8,305 nt of DNA from Flavobacteriales bacterium (lineage in GTDB: Bacteria > Bacteroidota > Bacteroidia > Flavobacteriales > Crocinitomicaceae), in the NCBI GenBank assembly GCA_947375085.1, contig CANCEQ010000135.1:1-8305 (forward strand), read 5' to 3'. The first letter of the stretch is position 1, and every line of letters begins with the position of its first letter. Positions 1-6,560 of the stretch are shown here, in pieces. The notes under the pieces are model-generated. The model saw only the letters and a program-made list of their open reading frames with translations. It was not told where the DNA came from and did no database searches. A program made the position numbers and the translations under genes.

Positions 1-180
1 AATGAATGGGTTAGATTGGCAGCAATTCATCCTGAAACTGGTGAATTTTACATAATGAGAAATGGTGAATTTGTATCATATACACCAATTACAAATTCAG
101 TAGAAACAGTTGAAAACATTATGAATCTTGTTGAATCAAGTCATGATCCCTTATCAGTTCAATTAATAAAAAATTATTAA
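1..180 (+). CDS. dabA: DabA (DUF2309) inorganic-carbon accumulation subunit, C-terminal fragment
   Basis: The first 59 codons in frame 1 are open and end at TAA (178-180), so this is the 3' end of a gene that begins upstream. The visible residues include NEWVRLAAIHPETGEFYI, followed by a charged tail ending in IKNY. The pattern N-x-W-V-x-L-x-A-x-x-P-x-T-G-x-F-Y resembles the extreme C-terminus of DUF2309/DabA proteins. In that family DabA is a cytoplasmic-face, beta-carbonic-anhydrase-like zinc protein that works with DabB to hydrate CO2 vectorially to bicarbonate. Its zinc ligands and active site lie upstream and cannot be inspected here. The assignment leans heavily on the next gene, which starts only 3 bp after this stop and looks like DabB. 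A tail this short would be hard to identify alone. Confidence 0.75.
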   Translation, partial: NEWVRLAAIHPETGEFYIMRNGEFVSYTPITNSVETVENIMNLVESSHDPLSVQLIKNY

Positions 181-183
181 GTT

Positions 184-2067
184 ATGGAAACTTACGTAAT
201 GGAATCATTTATTATAGCTTTCATACTTACATCCTTTGTAGGTTTTATTTTAAGCTTATTAATACCTAAAAAAAATGAAACAATCGTTTCAATCGTTTCA
301 TATGCTACAATTGGACTTCAACTTTTAGGAACACTTTTCTTTTTAGGTTACTGGCTTTACAATGGCCACCCTGAAGTGAATGTGAAAGAATTTTCAATAT
401 TCAGAGCTGAAGGTTATGATTTTTACATTGATTTATTCTTTGATGAAATAACTGCAACTTATTTAATAATTGGAACTCTTCTAACATTTTTAGTGACTGT
501 TTACAGCAGATATTATTTACATAGAGAACCAGGATATAAACGTTTTTTCAGTATTCTACTTTTCTTTTATTTAGGTTATAATATCATTATTTTTTCAGGA
601 AATTTAGAAACTCTATTTATTGGTTGGGAAATTTTGGGAATTTCATCATTCCTATTAATTGCCTTCTATAGAGACCGTTACCTACCGGTTAAAAATGCGG
701 TTAAAGTGTTTTCAATTTATAGAATTGGTGACGTAGGATTAATTCTAGCAATGTGGTTAAGTCACCATTTATGGCATCAAAACATTTCTTTTCATGATTT
801 AGAAAATGTAGCTGCAGTAAATGAACATTTAGCAAATCACAGTTTAATGGGGATTTTTATTTCTTTATTAATTTATATGTCGGCTGCTGCTAAATCAGCT
901 CAATTACCATTTTCTTCTTGGTTACCTAGAGCTATGGAAGGTCCTACGCCTTCAAGCGCAATCTTTTATGGATCTTTATCAATTCATATTGGTGCATTTA
1001 TAATGTTACGAACATATCATTTTTGGGAAAATCAAACATCCTTTCGAATTTTCGTTATTGTTATTGGATTAGCTACTAGTATAATAGCAATTTTAACTGC
1101 TCGTGTACAATCTTCTGTTAAAAGTCAAGTAGCCTATTCTTCAATAGCTCAAATTGGATTAATATTTATTGAAATTGCATTAGGATTAGAATCTTTAGCT
1201 TTAGTTCATATCGCTGGAAATGCTTTTTTACGAATGTATCAATTATTGGTTTCTCCATCCGTTGTAAGTTATAAAATACGAGAGCAGTTTTATAATTTTA
1301 CTCCTAGAATTAAAACAATTGAGGATAGTTTTCCAAAAAAACTGGAATATTCATTGTACATTTTAAGTTTAAAAGAATGGAATTTAGATTCTTTTATGTA
1401 CCGAATCTTGTGGAATCCACTTAAGAAGTTGGGTAATAAATTAAACTTCTTATCATTTAAAAACGTATATTTTTTCTTTATTTTTATTTATGCGGCGGGA
1501 ATCTTTTTTATCTATAAACGGGAATATATTCCAACGGAAATAAATCATTATTTACCGACAATTTTCGCAGGGATTGGGCTTTTAGCAATTATCAAGGGAT
1601 TTACAGAAAGATCAAGTGTTCGTTTGAGTTGGAGTTTAATTTTAATCAATCATTTTTCAACAGTTTTAGCAATTTCATTTAATGAACATTTTGAAACTTC
1701 ACATATTTGGTGGTACATCAGTGGAGTTATTATTGCAGGATTATTAGGATATGCTTGTATTCAACGATTAAGATATCTAGATGTTTGGATAAGTTTAGAT
1801 AAATTTTACGGACATTCATATGAACATCCAAAAATTGCATTTTTATTTTTATTAGCTTGTTTAGGAATGTCTGGTTTTCCAATTACGCCAACATTTATTG
1901 GAGAGGATTTAATATTTTCTCACATTCACGAAAACCAATTTTTATTAGCATTCTTTATTGCGTTAAGTTTTGTTTTAAACGGTTTAACAGTGATAAGAAT
2001 ATATGCTCGAATTTTCTTAGGTCCAAATCTTAAAAAATTTCAAGGACGAACTCAAAGAACATCTTAA
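184..2067 (+). CDS. dabB: DabB, NuoL/MrpA-like proton-conducting membrane subunit of the DAB inorganic-carbon pump
   Basis: This 627-residue polytopic inner-membrane protein has about 15-16 hydrophobic segments and belongs to the Proton_antipo_M (NuoL/ND5/MrpA) superfamily. Residues of the ion path are visible. G147-W148-E149 matches the conserved TM5 glutamate, K237 in AAAKSAQLPF matches the TM7 lysine, and K313 precedes AYSSIAQIG. The variant sequences PTPSSAIFYGSLSIHIGAF (255-272) and AFLRMYQLLVSPS (347-359), with R350 where NuoL has lysine, and GFPITPTFIGED (564-575) are the DabB type rather than complex I. No other nuo or mrp genes are nearby. A hydrophilic stretch at about 362-425 separates the core from the C-terminal helices. 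In the DAB model DabB couples cation flow to CO2 hydration by DabA. The start lies 3 bp after the dabA stop, which suggests translational coupling; a second ATG at 199 (Met6) is an alternative. There is no clear Shine-Dalgarno sequence, as is usual in Bacteroidota. Confidence 0.88.
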   Translation: METYVMESFIIAFILTSFVGFILSLLIPKKNETIVSIVSYATIGLQLLGTLFFLGYWLYNGHPEVNVKEFSIFRAEGYDFYIDLFFDEITATYLIIGTLLTFLVTVYSRYYLHREPGYKRFFSILLFFYLGYNIIIFSGNLETLFIGWEILGISSFLLIAFYRDRYLPVKNAVKVFSIYRIGDVGLILAMWLSHHLWHQNISFHDLENVAAVNEHLANHSLMGIFISLLIYMSAAAKSAQLPFSSWLPRAMEGPTPSSAIFYGSLSIHIGAFIMLRTYHFWENQTSFRIFVIVIGLATSIIAILTARVQSSVKSQVAYSSIAQIGLIFIEIALGLESLALVHIAGNAFLRMYQLLVSPSVVSYKIREQFYNFTPRIKTIEDSFPKKLEYSLYILSLKEWNLDSFMYRILWNPLKKLGNKLNFLSFKNVYFFFIFIYAAGIFFIYKREYIPTEINHYLPTIFAGIGLLAIIKGFTERSSVRLSWSLILINHFSTVLAISFNEHFETSHIWWYISGVIIAGLLGYACIQRLRYLDVWISLDKFYGHSYEHPKIAFLFLLACLGMSGFPITPTFIGEDLIFSHIHENQFLLAFFIALSFVLNGLTVIRIYARIFLGPNLKKFQGRTQRTS

Positions 2068-2114
2068 ATTAAAAAGTAAAATAAAACAGAATTTAAATTT
2101 TAAATTAAATAAAT

Positions 2115-3752
2115 ATGAAAACAAATAATTTAAAAGAACCGAAAGACGGTTTAGCAGGTTTAAAAGAAAATTTCAGTAGCGATGCTCTTTCTGGATTTTT
2201 AGTATTCCTTTTAGCTTTACCTCTTAGTTTAGGTATTGCCGGAGCCAGTGACTTCTCTCCTATTTATGGTTTAATTACCGCAATGATTGGAGGAATTGTT
2301 GTTAGTTTGTTTGCTGGTTCAATTTTAACAATTAAAGGACCTGCAGCTGGATTAATAGTTATAGTTGCAGGAGCTGTAGCAGAATTAGGTCATGGAGATT
2401 CCGATTTAGGTTGGAAATTAGCATTAGGAGCTGTTGTAATTGCTGGAATACTTCAAGTATTATTTGGGATATTAAAATTAGGTTCATTAAGTGACTTCTT
2501 CCCTCTTTCTGCAGTTCACGGAATGCTTGCAGCTATTGGAATTATAATTATAAGTAAGCAACTCCATATATTAGTTGGAATGAATCCGGTTACCGCAGAA
2601 GGAAAACCTATGGTTGAACCTCTTGAACTTTTAGCAGAATTAAAAAACACATTTGCTAATTTCTTTTTACATAAAGATGTAGCTATAATAGGTTTAATAA
2701 GTTTGGCAATAGTTTTTGGTTGGCCTATGATTCCAATAAAAGCTATAAAAAAAATACCTGCGGCTTTGATTGTATTAATTGTTTCAATTCCTCTTGCACT
2801 TACAATGGGAATTCATAATATTCCTGATGTTAAAGATGCTGCCGGAGTAGTTATCACCAAAGGATTTTCACCTTTATTAGAATTCAAAAAAGGATTAATT
2901 GATATTCTAGGAATTAATGTAAGTTTTGATGGTTTTTCTCAAACAGGAACTTTTATCAAATTTGTGCTAATGTTTGCTGTTGTAGGAAGTTTGGAAGCGT
3001 TATTAACTGTTAAAGCTATTGACATGATTGATCCTTTCAAAAGAAAAGCAAATACAAATAAAGATTTAATTGCTGTTGGTATTGGTAATATTGTTGCTGG
3101 AGCTTTAGGTGGATTACCTATGATTAGTGAGGTTGCTCGTTCTTCTGCAAATGTTGCAAATGGAGGGAAAACTAGATGGGCTAATTTCTTTCATGGGGTA
3201 TTCATTTTATTATTTTTACTTTTCGCAGTTACTTTTAGTGATTTAATACCTAAGGCTGCTCTAGCAGCAATGTTGATAGGTGTTGGGTATAAATTAGCTC
3301 ATCCAAAAGAATTCAAACATATGGCGAAAATTGGATGGGATCAAATTTTGGTTTTCATAACTACAATAATATTCACACTTGCAACCGATTTGTTAATTGG
3401 TATTGGTGCAGGGATTTTAGTTAAAATTATTTTACATTTAATTAATGGTGCACCTGTAAAAAACTTATTTAGCTCAAAAGCGAAAATTGAAGGTAATACT
3501 ATTATTGTTCATGGTGCAGCTGTTTTTAGTAATCTTATTGGGATAAAAAAACAAATTTCAAAATTTAAAGATTCAGAAAATGTAATCTTTGATGTGACAC
3601 AGTGCAAATTTATTGATCATACAGTTATTGAAAATTTATATCATATTAAACATGATTTTGAAAATGCAGGTGGGTCATTTACAATTTTAGGAATTGATGA
3701 ATTTAAACCAGCCACTGGATCTTCAAATAAATTCGCTGCTGTAAAAAAATAA
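2115..3752 (+). CDS. SulP-family inorganic anion transporter with STAS domain (probable bicarbonate carrier)
   Basis: This 545-residue protein has a SulP membrane domain at about residues 22-442 and a short C-terminal STAS domain at about 460-530. Family hallmarks are the N-terminal SSDALSGFLVFLLALPLSLG (21-40), IKGPAAGLIV (73-82), SLEALLTVKAIDMID (292-306, with E294) and the loop around GNIVAGALGGLPMISEVARS (324-343). SulP proteins carry sulfate, bicarbonate or other anions across the inner membrane, some of them driven by Na+ or H+. Substrate cannot be read directly from the sequence. The position directly after dabA-dabB favours bicarbonate, by analogy with BicA-type SulP carriers, while sulfate remains possible. 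In the STAS domain the usual D-S/T-S phospho-acceptor loop reads F-I-D501-H502-T503. The gene follows dabB by 47 bp of A/T-rich sequence without a terminator, so it is probably co-transcribed. The ATG at 2115 is well placed, with the first helix beginning around residue 25. Confidence 0.87.
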   Translation: MKTNNLKEPKDGLAGLKENFSSDALSGFLVFLLALPLSLGIAGASDFSPIYGLITAMIGGIVVSLFAGSILTIKGPAAGLIVIVAGAVAELGHGDSDLGWKLALGAVVIAGILQVLFGILKLGSLSDFFPLSAVHGMLAAIGIIIISKQLHILVGMNPVTAEGKPMVEPLELLAELKNTFANFFLHKDVAIIGLISLAIVFGWPMIPIKAIKKIPAALIVLIVSIPLALTMGIHNIPDVKDAAGVVITKGFSPLLEFKKGLIDILGINVSFDGFSQTGTFIKFVLMFAVVGSLEALLTVKAIDMIDPFKRKANTNKDLIAVGIGNIVAGALGGLPMISEVARSSANVANGGKTRWANFFHGVFILLFLLFAVTFSDLIPKAALAAMLIGVGYKLAHPKEFKHMAKIGWDQILVFITTIIFTLATDLLIGIGAGILVKIILHLINGAPVKNLFSSKAKIEGNTIIVHGAAVFSNLIGIKKQISKFKDSENVIFDVTQCKFIDHTVIENLYHIKHDFENAGGSFTILGIDEFKPATGSSNKFAAVKK

Positions 3753-3778
3753 ACTTGTCAATATTTAAAATTAGAAAG

Positions 3779-5137
3779 ATGAAAACTAAAAAAATAATTA
3801 TTGCGAGTTCATTATTATTATCGCTTCCGATTTTTGGACAAACTCCAACAACTGCAGATCAAGCTCCTGCTGCTGTTAAAAAGATTGAATATCCAGAATT
3901 AAAGAAAAGTTTTAATGAATCAGGTACACATTATATTAAGTCAACAATTGTTGCTCAAATGTGGTCGAGATATACTGATTTTAATCCTGGGACAACTTTA
4001 AATGGATACGGAATGTCAACTCCATTTGATATTGGCATTAGAAGATTAAGATTCAACATTTTAGCTCAACCGACAGACCGTATTTTCTTTTATGTTCAAT
4101 TTGGTCAAAACAATTTCAACTTTACATCAAAATTAAATGTCGGTTCATTTTTTCACGATGCTGTAGGTGAATATAGAGTTCACCCAACAAAATTAAGTAT
4201 TGGTACTGGTTTAAGTGGATGGAGTGGTTTAACACGTTTTTCTGCTCCAGCAGTTGGGTCAATTTTAGGAGTAGATGCTCCACTCTATCAACAAGTTACG
4301 AATGGAATTACGGATCAGTTTTTGCGTAAATTATCTATCTATGCAAAAGGTCAAATTGGAAAATTAGATTACCGTGTAGCTGTTTCAAATCCAATGACTT
4401 ACCAAAGTAGTTTATCTTCAAATACACCTGTTATTAGTTCTACAGCGGCAAGTTATTCTTACAGACCGCCTCATTTACAAACACAAGGTTATTTAAGTTA
4501 CCAATTCTTTGAAAAAGAAGCAAATACTTTGGCTTACACAGCTGGTACTTATCACGGAAAAAAGAAAATATTCAATCTTGGTGCAGGTTGGATTGAACAA
4601 AAAAATGCTTTATGGCATAAAAGTGTAACTGGTGATACTATCAATGACAATATGGTTTTGTTAGGTACTGATATTTTTACAGAGATTCCTTTGAGTGAAA
4701 AACGAAATGCCATAACAGCTTATGTTGCATTCACTGATTACCAAATGGGGAAAAACTACATACGTTATCAAGGTCCAATGAATACTGCTAATGGATTAAA
4801 TGGTTCGACTTCTACTGCTGGAGGAAATTCAGCTCCTATCATTGGTACAGGTAGAACACTTTTTACTCAATTGGCTTATAAATTCAAAGATAATTTATTA
4901 CCAAACCAAGGAAGTATTCAAATTTATGGTAGTGTTCAAGCTTCTAAATACCAAGCTTTGAATAGTAACTTGATGGTTTATGAAGGTGGAATTAATTGGT
5001 TAATCAATGGTGATCACCACAGCAAATTAACGTTATCTTACCAATCAAGACCTACCTATAACAAACAAGCGGATGGTTCTTATAATTTAAATACTAGAAG
5101 AGGAATGGCGGTACTTCAATACCAAATTTCACTTTAA
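3779..5137 (+). CDS. Outer-membrane porin, OprO/OprP-like beta-barrel
   Basis: I place the start at the ATG at 3779, giving 452 residues. It yields a textbook signal peptide: MKTKK, a hydrophobic core IIIASSLLLSLPIF, then cleavage around G-Q at residues 20-21. An in-frame TTG at 3755 would only add eight polar residues ahead of the signal peptide. The mature protein is rich in Tyr, Asn, Gly and Ser, with alternating hydrophobic strands. It has the pattern RRLRFNILAQ (88-97) followed by FFYVQFGQNNF and later DAVGEYRVHPTKLSIGTG, which recalls the phosphate-selective porin O/P fold. The final strand is MAVLQYQISL, ending in Leu rather than the more usual Phe. It begins 26 bp after the sulP stop and is the last gene before a strong terminator, so it is probably the operon's outer-membrane partner. 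A role in admitting bicarbonate or another anion is inferred from context only. Fold assignment is fairly secure; the substrate is unknown. Confidence 0.78.
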   Translation: MKTKKIIIASSLLLSLPIFGQTPTTADQAPAAVKKIEYPELKKSFNESGTHYIKSTIVAQMWSRYTDFNPGTTLNGYGMSTPFDIGIRRLRFNILAQPTDRIFFYVQFGQNNFNFTSKLNVGSFFHDAVGEYRVHPTKLSIGTGLSGWSGLTRFSAPAVGSILGVDAPLYQQVTNGITDQFLRKLSIYAKGQIGKLDYRVAVSNPMTYQSSLSSNTPVISSTAASYSYRPPHLQTQGYLSYQFFEKEANTLAYTAGTYHGKKKIFNLGAGWIEQKNALWHKSVTGDTINDNMVLLGTDIFTEIPLSEKRNAITAYVAFTDYQMGKNYIRYQGPMNTANGLNGSTSTAGGNSAPIIGTGRTLFTQLAYKFKDNLLPNQGSIQIYGSVQASKYQALNSNLMVYEGGINWLINGDHHSKLTLSYQSRPTYNKQADGSYNLNTRRGMAVLQYQISL

Positions 5138-5159
5138 ACTTTTATAACTACAATTTAAG

Positions 5160-5192
5160 AAGCATCATTCAATTTTGAGTGATGCTTTTTTT
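5160..5192 (+). terminator. Rho-independent terminator of the dabA-dabB-sulP-porin operon
   Basis: The left arm AAGCATCATTC (5160-5170) pairs with the right arm GAGTGATGCTT (5177-5187) over 11 bp. One pair is a T-G wobble, and the loop is the six-base AATTTT. The stem leads directly into a run of T ending at 5192. It sits 22 bp after the porin stop, as expected for the end of the upstream operon. The A residues at 5157-5158 could also pair with the T tract on the opposite strand, so some bidirectional activity is possible, though no leftward gene needs it here. Confidence 0.88.
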
Positions 5193-5255
5193 GTTTACAT
5201 ATTTAAAGGTATATTCACAAAGAAATTATCGAAGTACAAAATCAAGTCATTCAAT

Positions 5256-5789
5256 ATGTTAAATACCAACCAAAATTATTTCAATCAAGAATCCGAGCGA
5301 TTAATTTTTAGAAAATTGACGAAAAACGACATCGAAAGTTGGACTGAATTTTTCGAAAACAATGACCGACTAAAATTTTTAGGCTTGCCGGATATTTCAA
5401 AAGATAAAACAGAAATTGCAACCGAATGGATTGAAAGACAATTAGAAAGATATGAAAACGAAGGATTTGGACATCTAGCAGCCATTGAAAAATCAACAGG
5501 TGAATTTATCGGAATGGGAGGAATTCTTCCTCGAATAATTTTAGAACAAAATGAATTTGAAATCGCCTATTCCTTAAAACCAAAATTTTGGAAAAAAGGT
5601 TTTGGAACTGAAATTGCCAATCAAATGAAAAAATATGGATTCGATAATGCTATTTCATCCAAATTCATATCGATTATTGCTACGGAGAATTTGGATTCAA
5701 TCAATGTAGCAAAAAAGAACGGAATGAAAATTATCCACGAAATGGAATATTCAGGAATGAAAGTTTATGTCTTTGGTATTTCTATTTGA
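5256..5789 (+). CDS. GNAT-family N-acetyltransferase, RimJ/RimL-like (Acetyltransf_3)
   Basis: This is a 177-residue single-domain cytosolic protein. It opens with ESERLIFRKLTKNDIESW, the classic first strand and helix of RimJ/RimL-type GNAT enzymes. The acetyl-CoA pyrophosphate-binding loop is WKKGFGTEIANQ (about 112-123, with G115-F-G117). The motif-B signature N145-x-x-S148-x-x-x-A-x-K-x-G-M follows. Such enzymes move an acetyl group from acetyl-CoA to an amine on a protein N-terminus, antibiotic or metabolite; the acceptor cannot be deduced here. The start chosen is the ATG at 5256. A longer frame could open at a TTG at 5175, but that codon lies inside the terminator hairpin and its extension is not GNAT-like. 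A weak promoter-like pair, TTTG at 5190 and TATATTCA at 5210, overlaps the terminator tail and is not convincing. The 3' end overlaps the convergent neighbour by 8 bp. Confidence 0.85.
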   Translation: MLNTNQNYFNQESERLIFRKLTKNDIESWTEFFENNDRLKFLGLPDISKDKTEIATEWIERQLERYENEGFGHLAAIEKSTGEFIGMGGILPRIILEQNEFEIAYSLKPKFWKKGFGTEIANQMKKYGFDNAISSKFISIIATENLDSINVAKKNGMKIIHEMEYSGMKVYVFGISI

Positions 5790-6450
5790 TTTTAGCCAAT
5801 TCAATAATCTCTTTTCCTTCAACCACTTTACTTTTTGAATCTAAATTAACGGTATTTATCATCGCTAATCCAACTTCTTTCAACGTGCAAAATCCTGATT
5901 TATAAAGTAATCTTCCAATAGGAAAAAGCCAATTAATGTATTTATAAAAACTGTGCGTATTTTTTAATCCAGGAGTCGGTTTTATAAATCCTGGTCGAAA
6001 AGCAAAAACGTTTTTAAATGGTAATTTCATTAAATCATTCTCCGTTTTCCCTTTCACCCTCGCCCACATAGACTTACCTTTTTCTGTACTATCTGTAGCA
6101 GCTCCTGAAACATAACAAACGGTCATATTTTGATTTACTTTACTCAATATCTCCGCAAAATGAAGTGTTAGTGTATGCGTTAACTTGAAATACTCAGGCT
6201 CTTTTTTACCAACTGAAGTCAAACCTAAACATAAAAAAGCAGCATTATATCCTGCGAATTGATCGGCAATTGAATTAAAATCATAAAAATCCGAATGAAT
6301 AATTTCTTTCAATTTTTCATGAACAACTCCACACGATTTACGATTAACAACTAAAACCTGCTCTACCAAAGGATGATTTAAACATTCGTGTAAAACTCCT
6401 TCACCAACCATTCCCGTTGTTCCTGTAATAATCGCTCTTATCTTTTCCAT
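5782..6450 (-). CDS. Atypical SDR / NAD(P)-binding Rossmann protein
   Basis: This 222-residue cytosolic protein has an N-terminal Rossmann dinucleotide-binding loop G10-TTGMVGEG (G-x-x-G-x-x-G: G10, G13, G16). LVVNR (33-37) ends the second strand, AFLCLG (71-76) is the fourth, and VCYVSGAATD (111-120) is the fifth and carries S115. It belongs with the small nucleoside-diphosphate-sugar-epimerase-like or HTATIP2-like atypical SDR group. Where classical SDRs have Y-x-x-x-K, this protein reads W129-A-R-V-K133, so the catalytic tyrosine is replaced by tryptophan. It may therefore bind NAD(P) without ordinary SDR catalysis, or use another residue. No substrate can be assigned. It is transcribed leftward from the 110-bp divergent region, towards the acetyltransferase gene. 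Its last 8 bp, including the stop, overlap that gene's 3' end, and no hairpin terminator is visible between them. Confidence 0.8.
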   Translation of the reverse strand: MEKIRAIITGTTGMVGEGVLHECLNHPLVEQVLVVNRKSCGVVHEKLKEIIHSDFYDFNSIADQFAGYNAAFLCLGLTSVGKKEPEYFKLTHTLTLHFAEILSKVNQNMTVCYVSGAATDSTEKGKSMWARVKGKTENDLMKLPFKNVFAFRPGFIKPTPGLKNTHSFYKYINWLFPIGRLLYKSGFCTLKEVGLAMINTVNLDSKSKVVEGKEIIELAKIK

Positions 6451-6498
6451 ACTGAATTTTCTATACTACTAAATTACATTTAAAATTTTGGCTAGCTA

Positions 6499-6527
6499 TT
6501 TGTTTGTTTAATTTTAACTTAATTTAG
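6499..6527 (+). promoter_or_regulatory. Candidate Bacteroidota-type promoter for the hexosaminidase-cutC operon
   Basis: Within the 110-bp divergent intergenic region, TTTG at 6499-6502 is followed after 17 bp by TAATTTAG at 6520-6527. The latter matches the Bacteroidota -7 element TAnnTTTG at all but one position. The spacing is at the short end of what is known for these promoters. Transcription would start near 6534, giving a leader of about 27 bases before the ATG at 6561. A second TTTG at 6503 is too close. This is a pattern match only, in very AT-rich sequence where chance matches are common. Confidence 0.3.
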
Positions 6528-6560
6528 GGTATTATACTGATAAATTATTAATTTCAGAAA

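Noticed and set aside
281..300. Tandem 9-bp repeat CAATCGTTT, two copies plus CA.
   Set aside because: It is in frame and encodes Ile-Val-Ser repeated in a membrane helix of DabB. It is too short to be a distinct element, though it could be a slippage site.
184..2067. DabB read as NuoL of complex I or MrpA of an antiporter.
   Set aside because: The diagnostic segments (FYGSLSIHIGAF, R350 in place of Lys, GEDL) are DabB-like, no nuo or mrp genes are adjacent, and the preceding gene ends like DUF2309.
2068..2114. Imperfect AT-only palindrome (AATTTAAATTTTAAATT) between dabB and sulP.
   Set aside because: It contains no G/C pairs and no T tract follows, so it is not a credible terminator or operator.
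3755..3778. A longer porin start at TTG 3755.
   Set aside because: It adds eight residues ahead of a perfect signal peptide that begins with MKTKK at 3779.
5175..5255. A longer acetyltransferase frame starting at a TTG at 5175.
   Set aside because: The TTG lies in the loop of the terminator hairpin, the added residues are unlike the GNAT family, and the ATG at 5256 gives a normal N-terminus just before ESERLIFRKL.
5285..5496. Two minus-strand open frames of 60-70 codons inside the acetyltransferase gene.
   Set aside because: They are antisense shadows of a recognisable GNAT domain, with no family resemblance.
6469..6476. Minus-strand TAATTTAG as a -7 promoter element for the SDR gene.
   Set aside because: No TTTG or TTG element lies at suitable spacing upstream on the minus strand, so the match is likely chance in AT-rich DNA.
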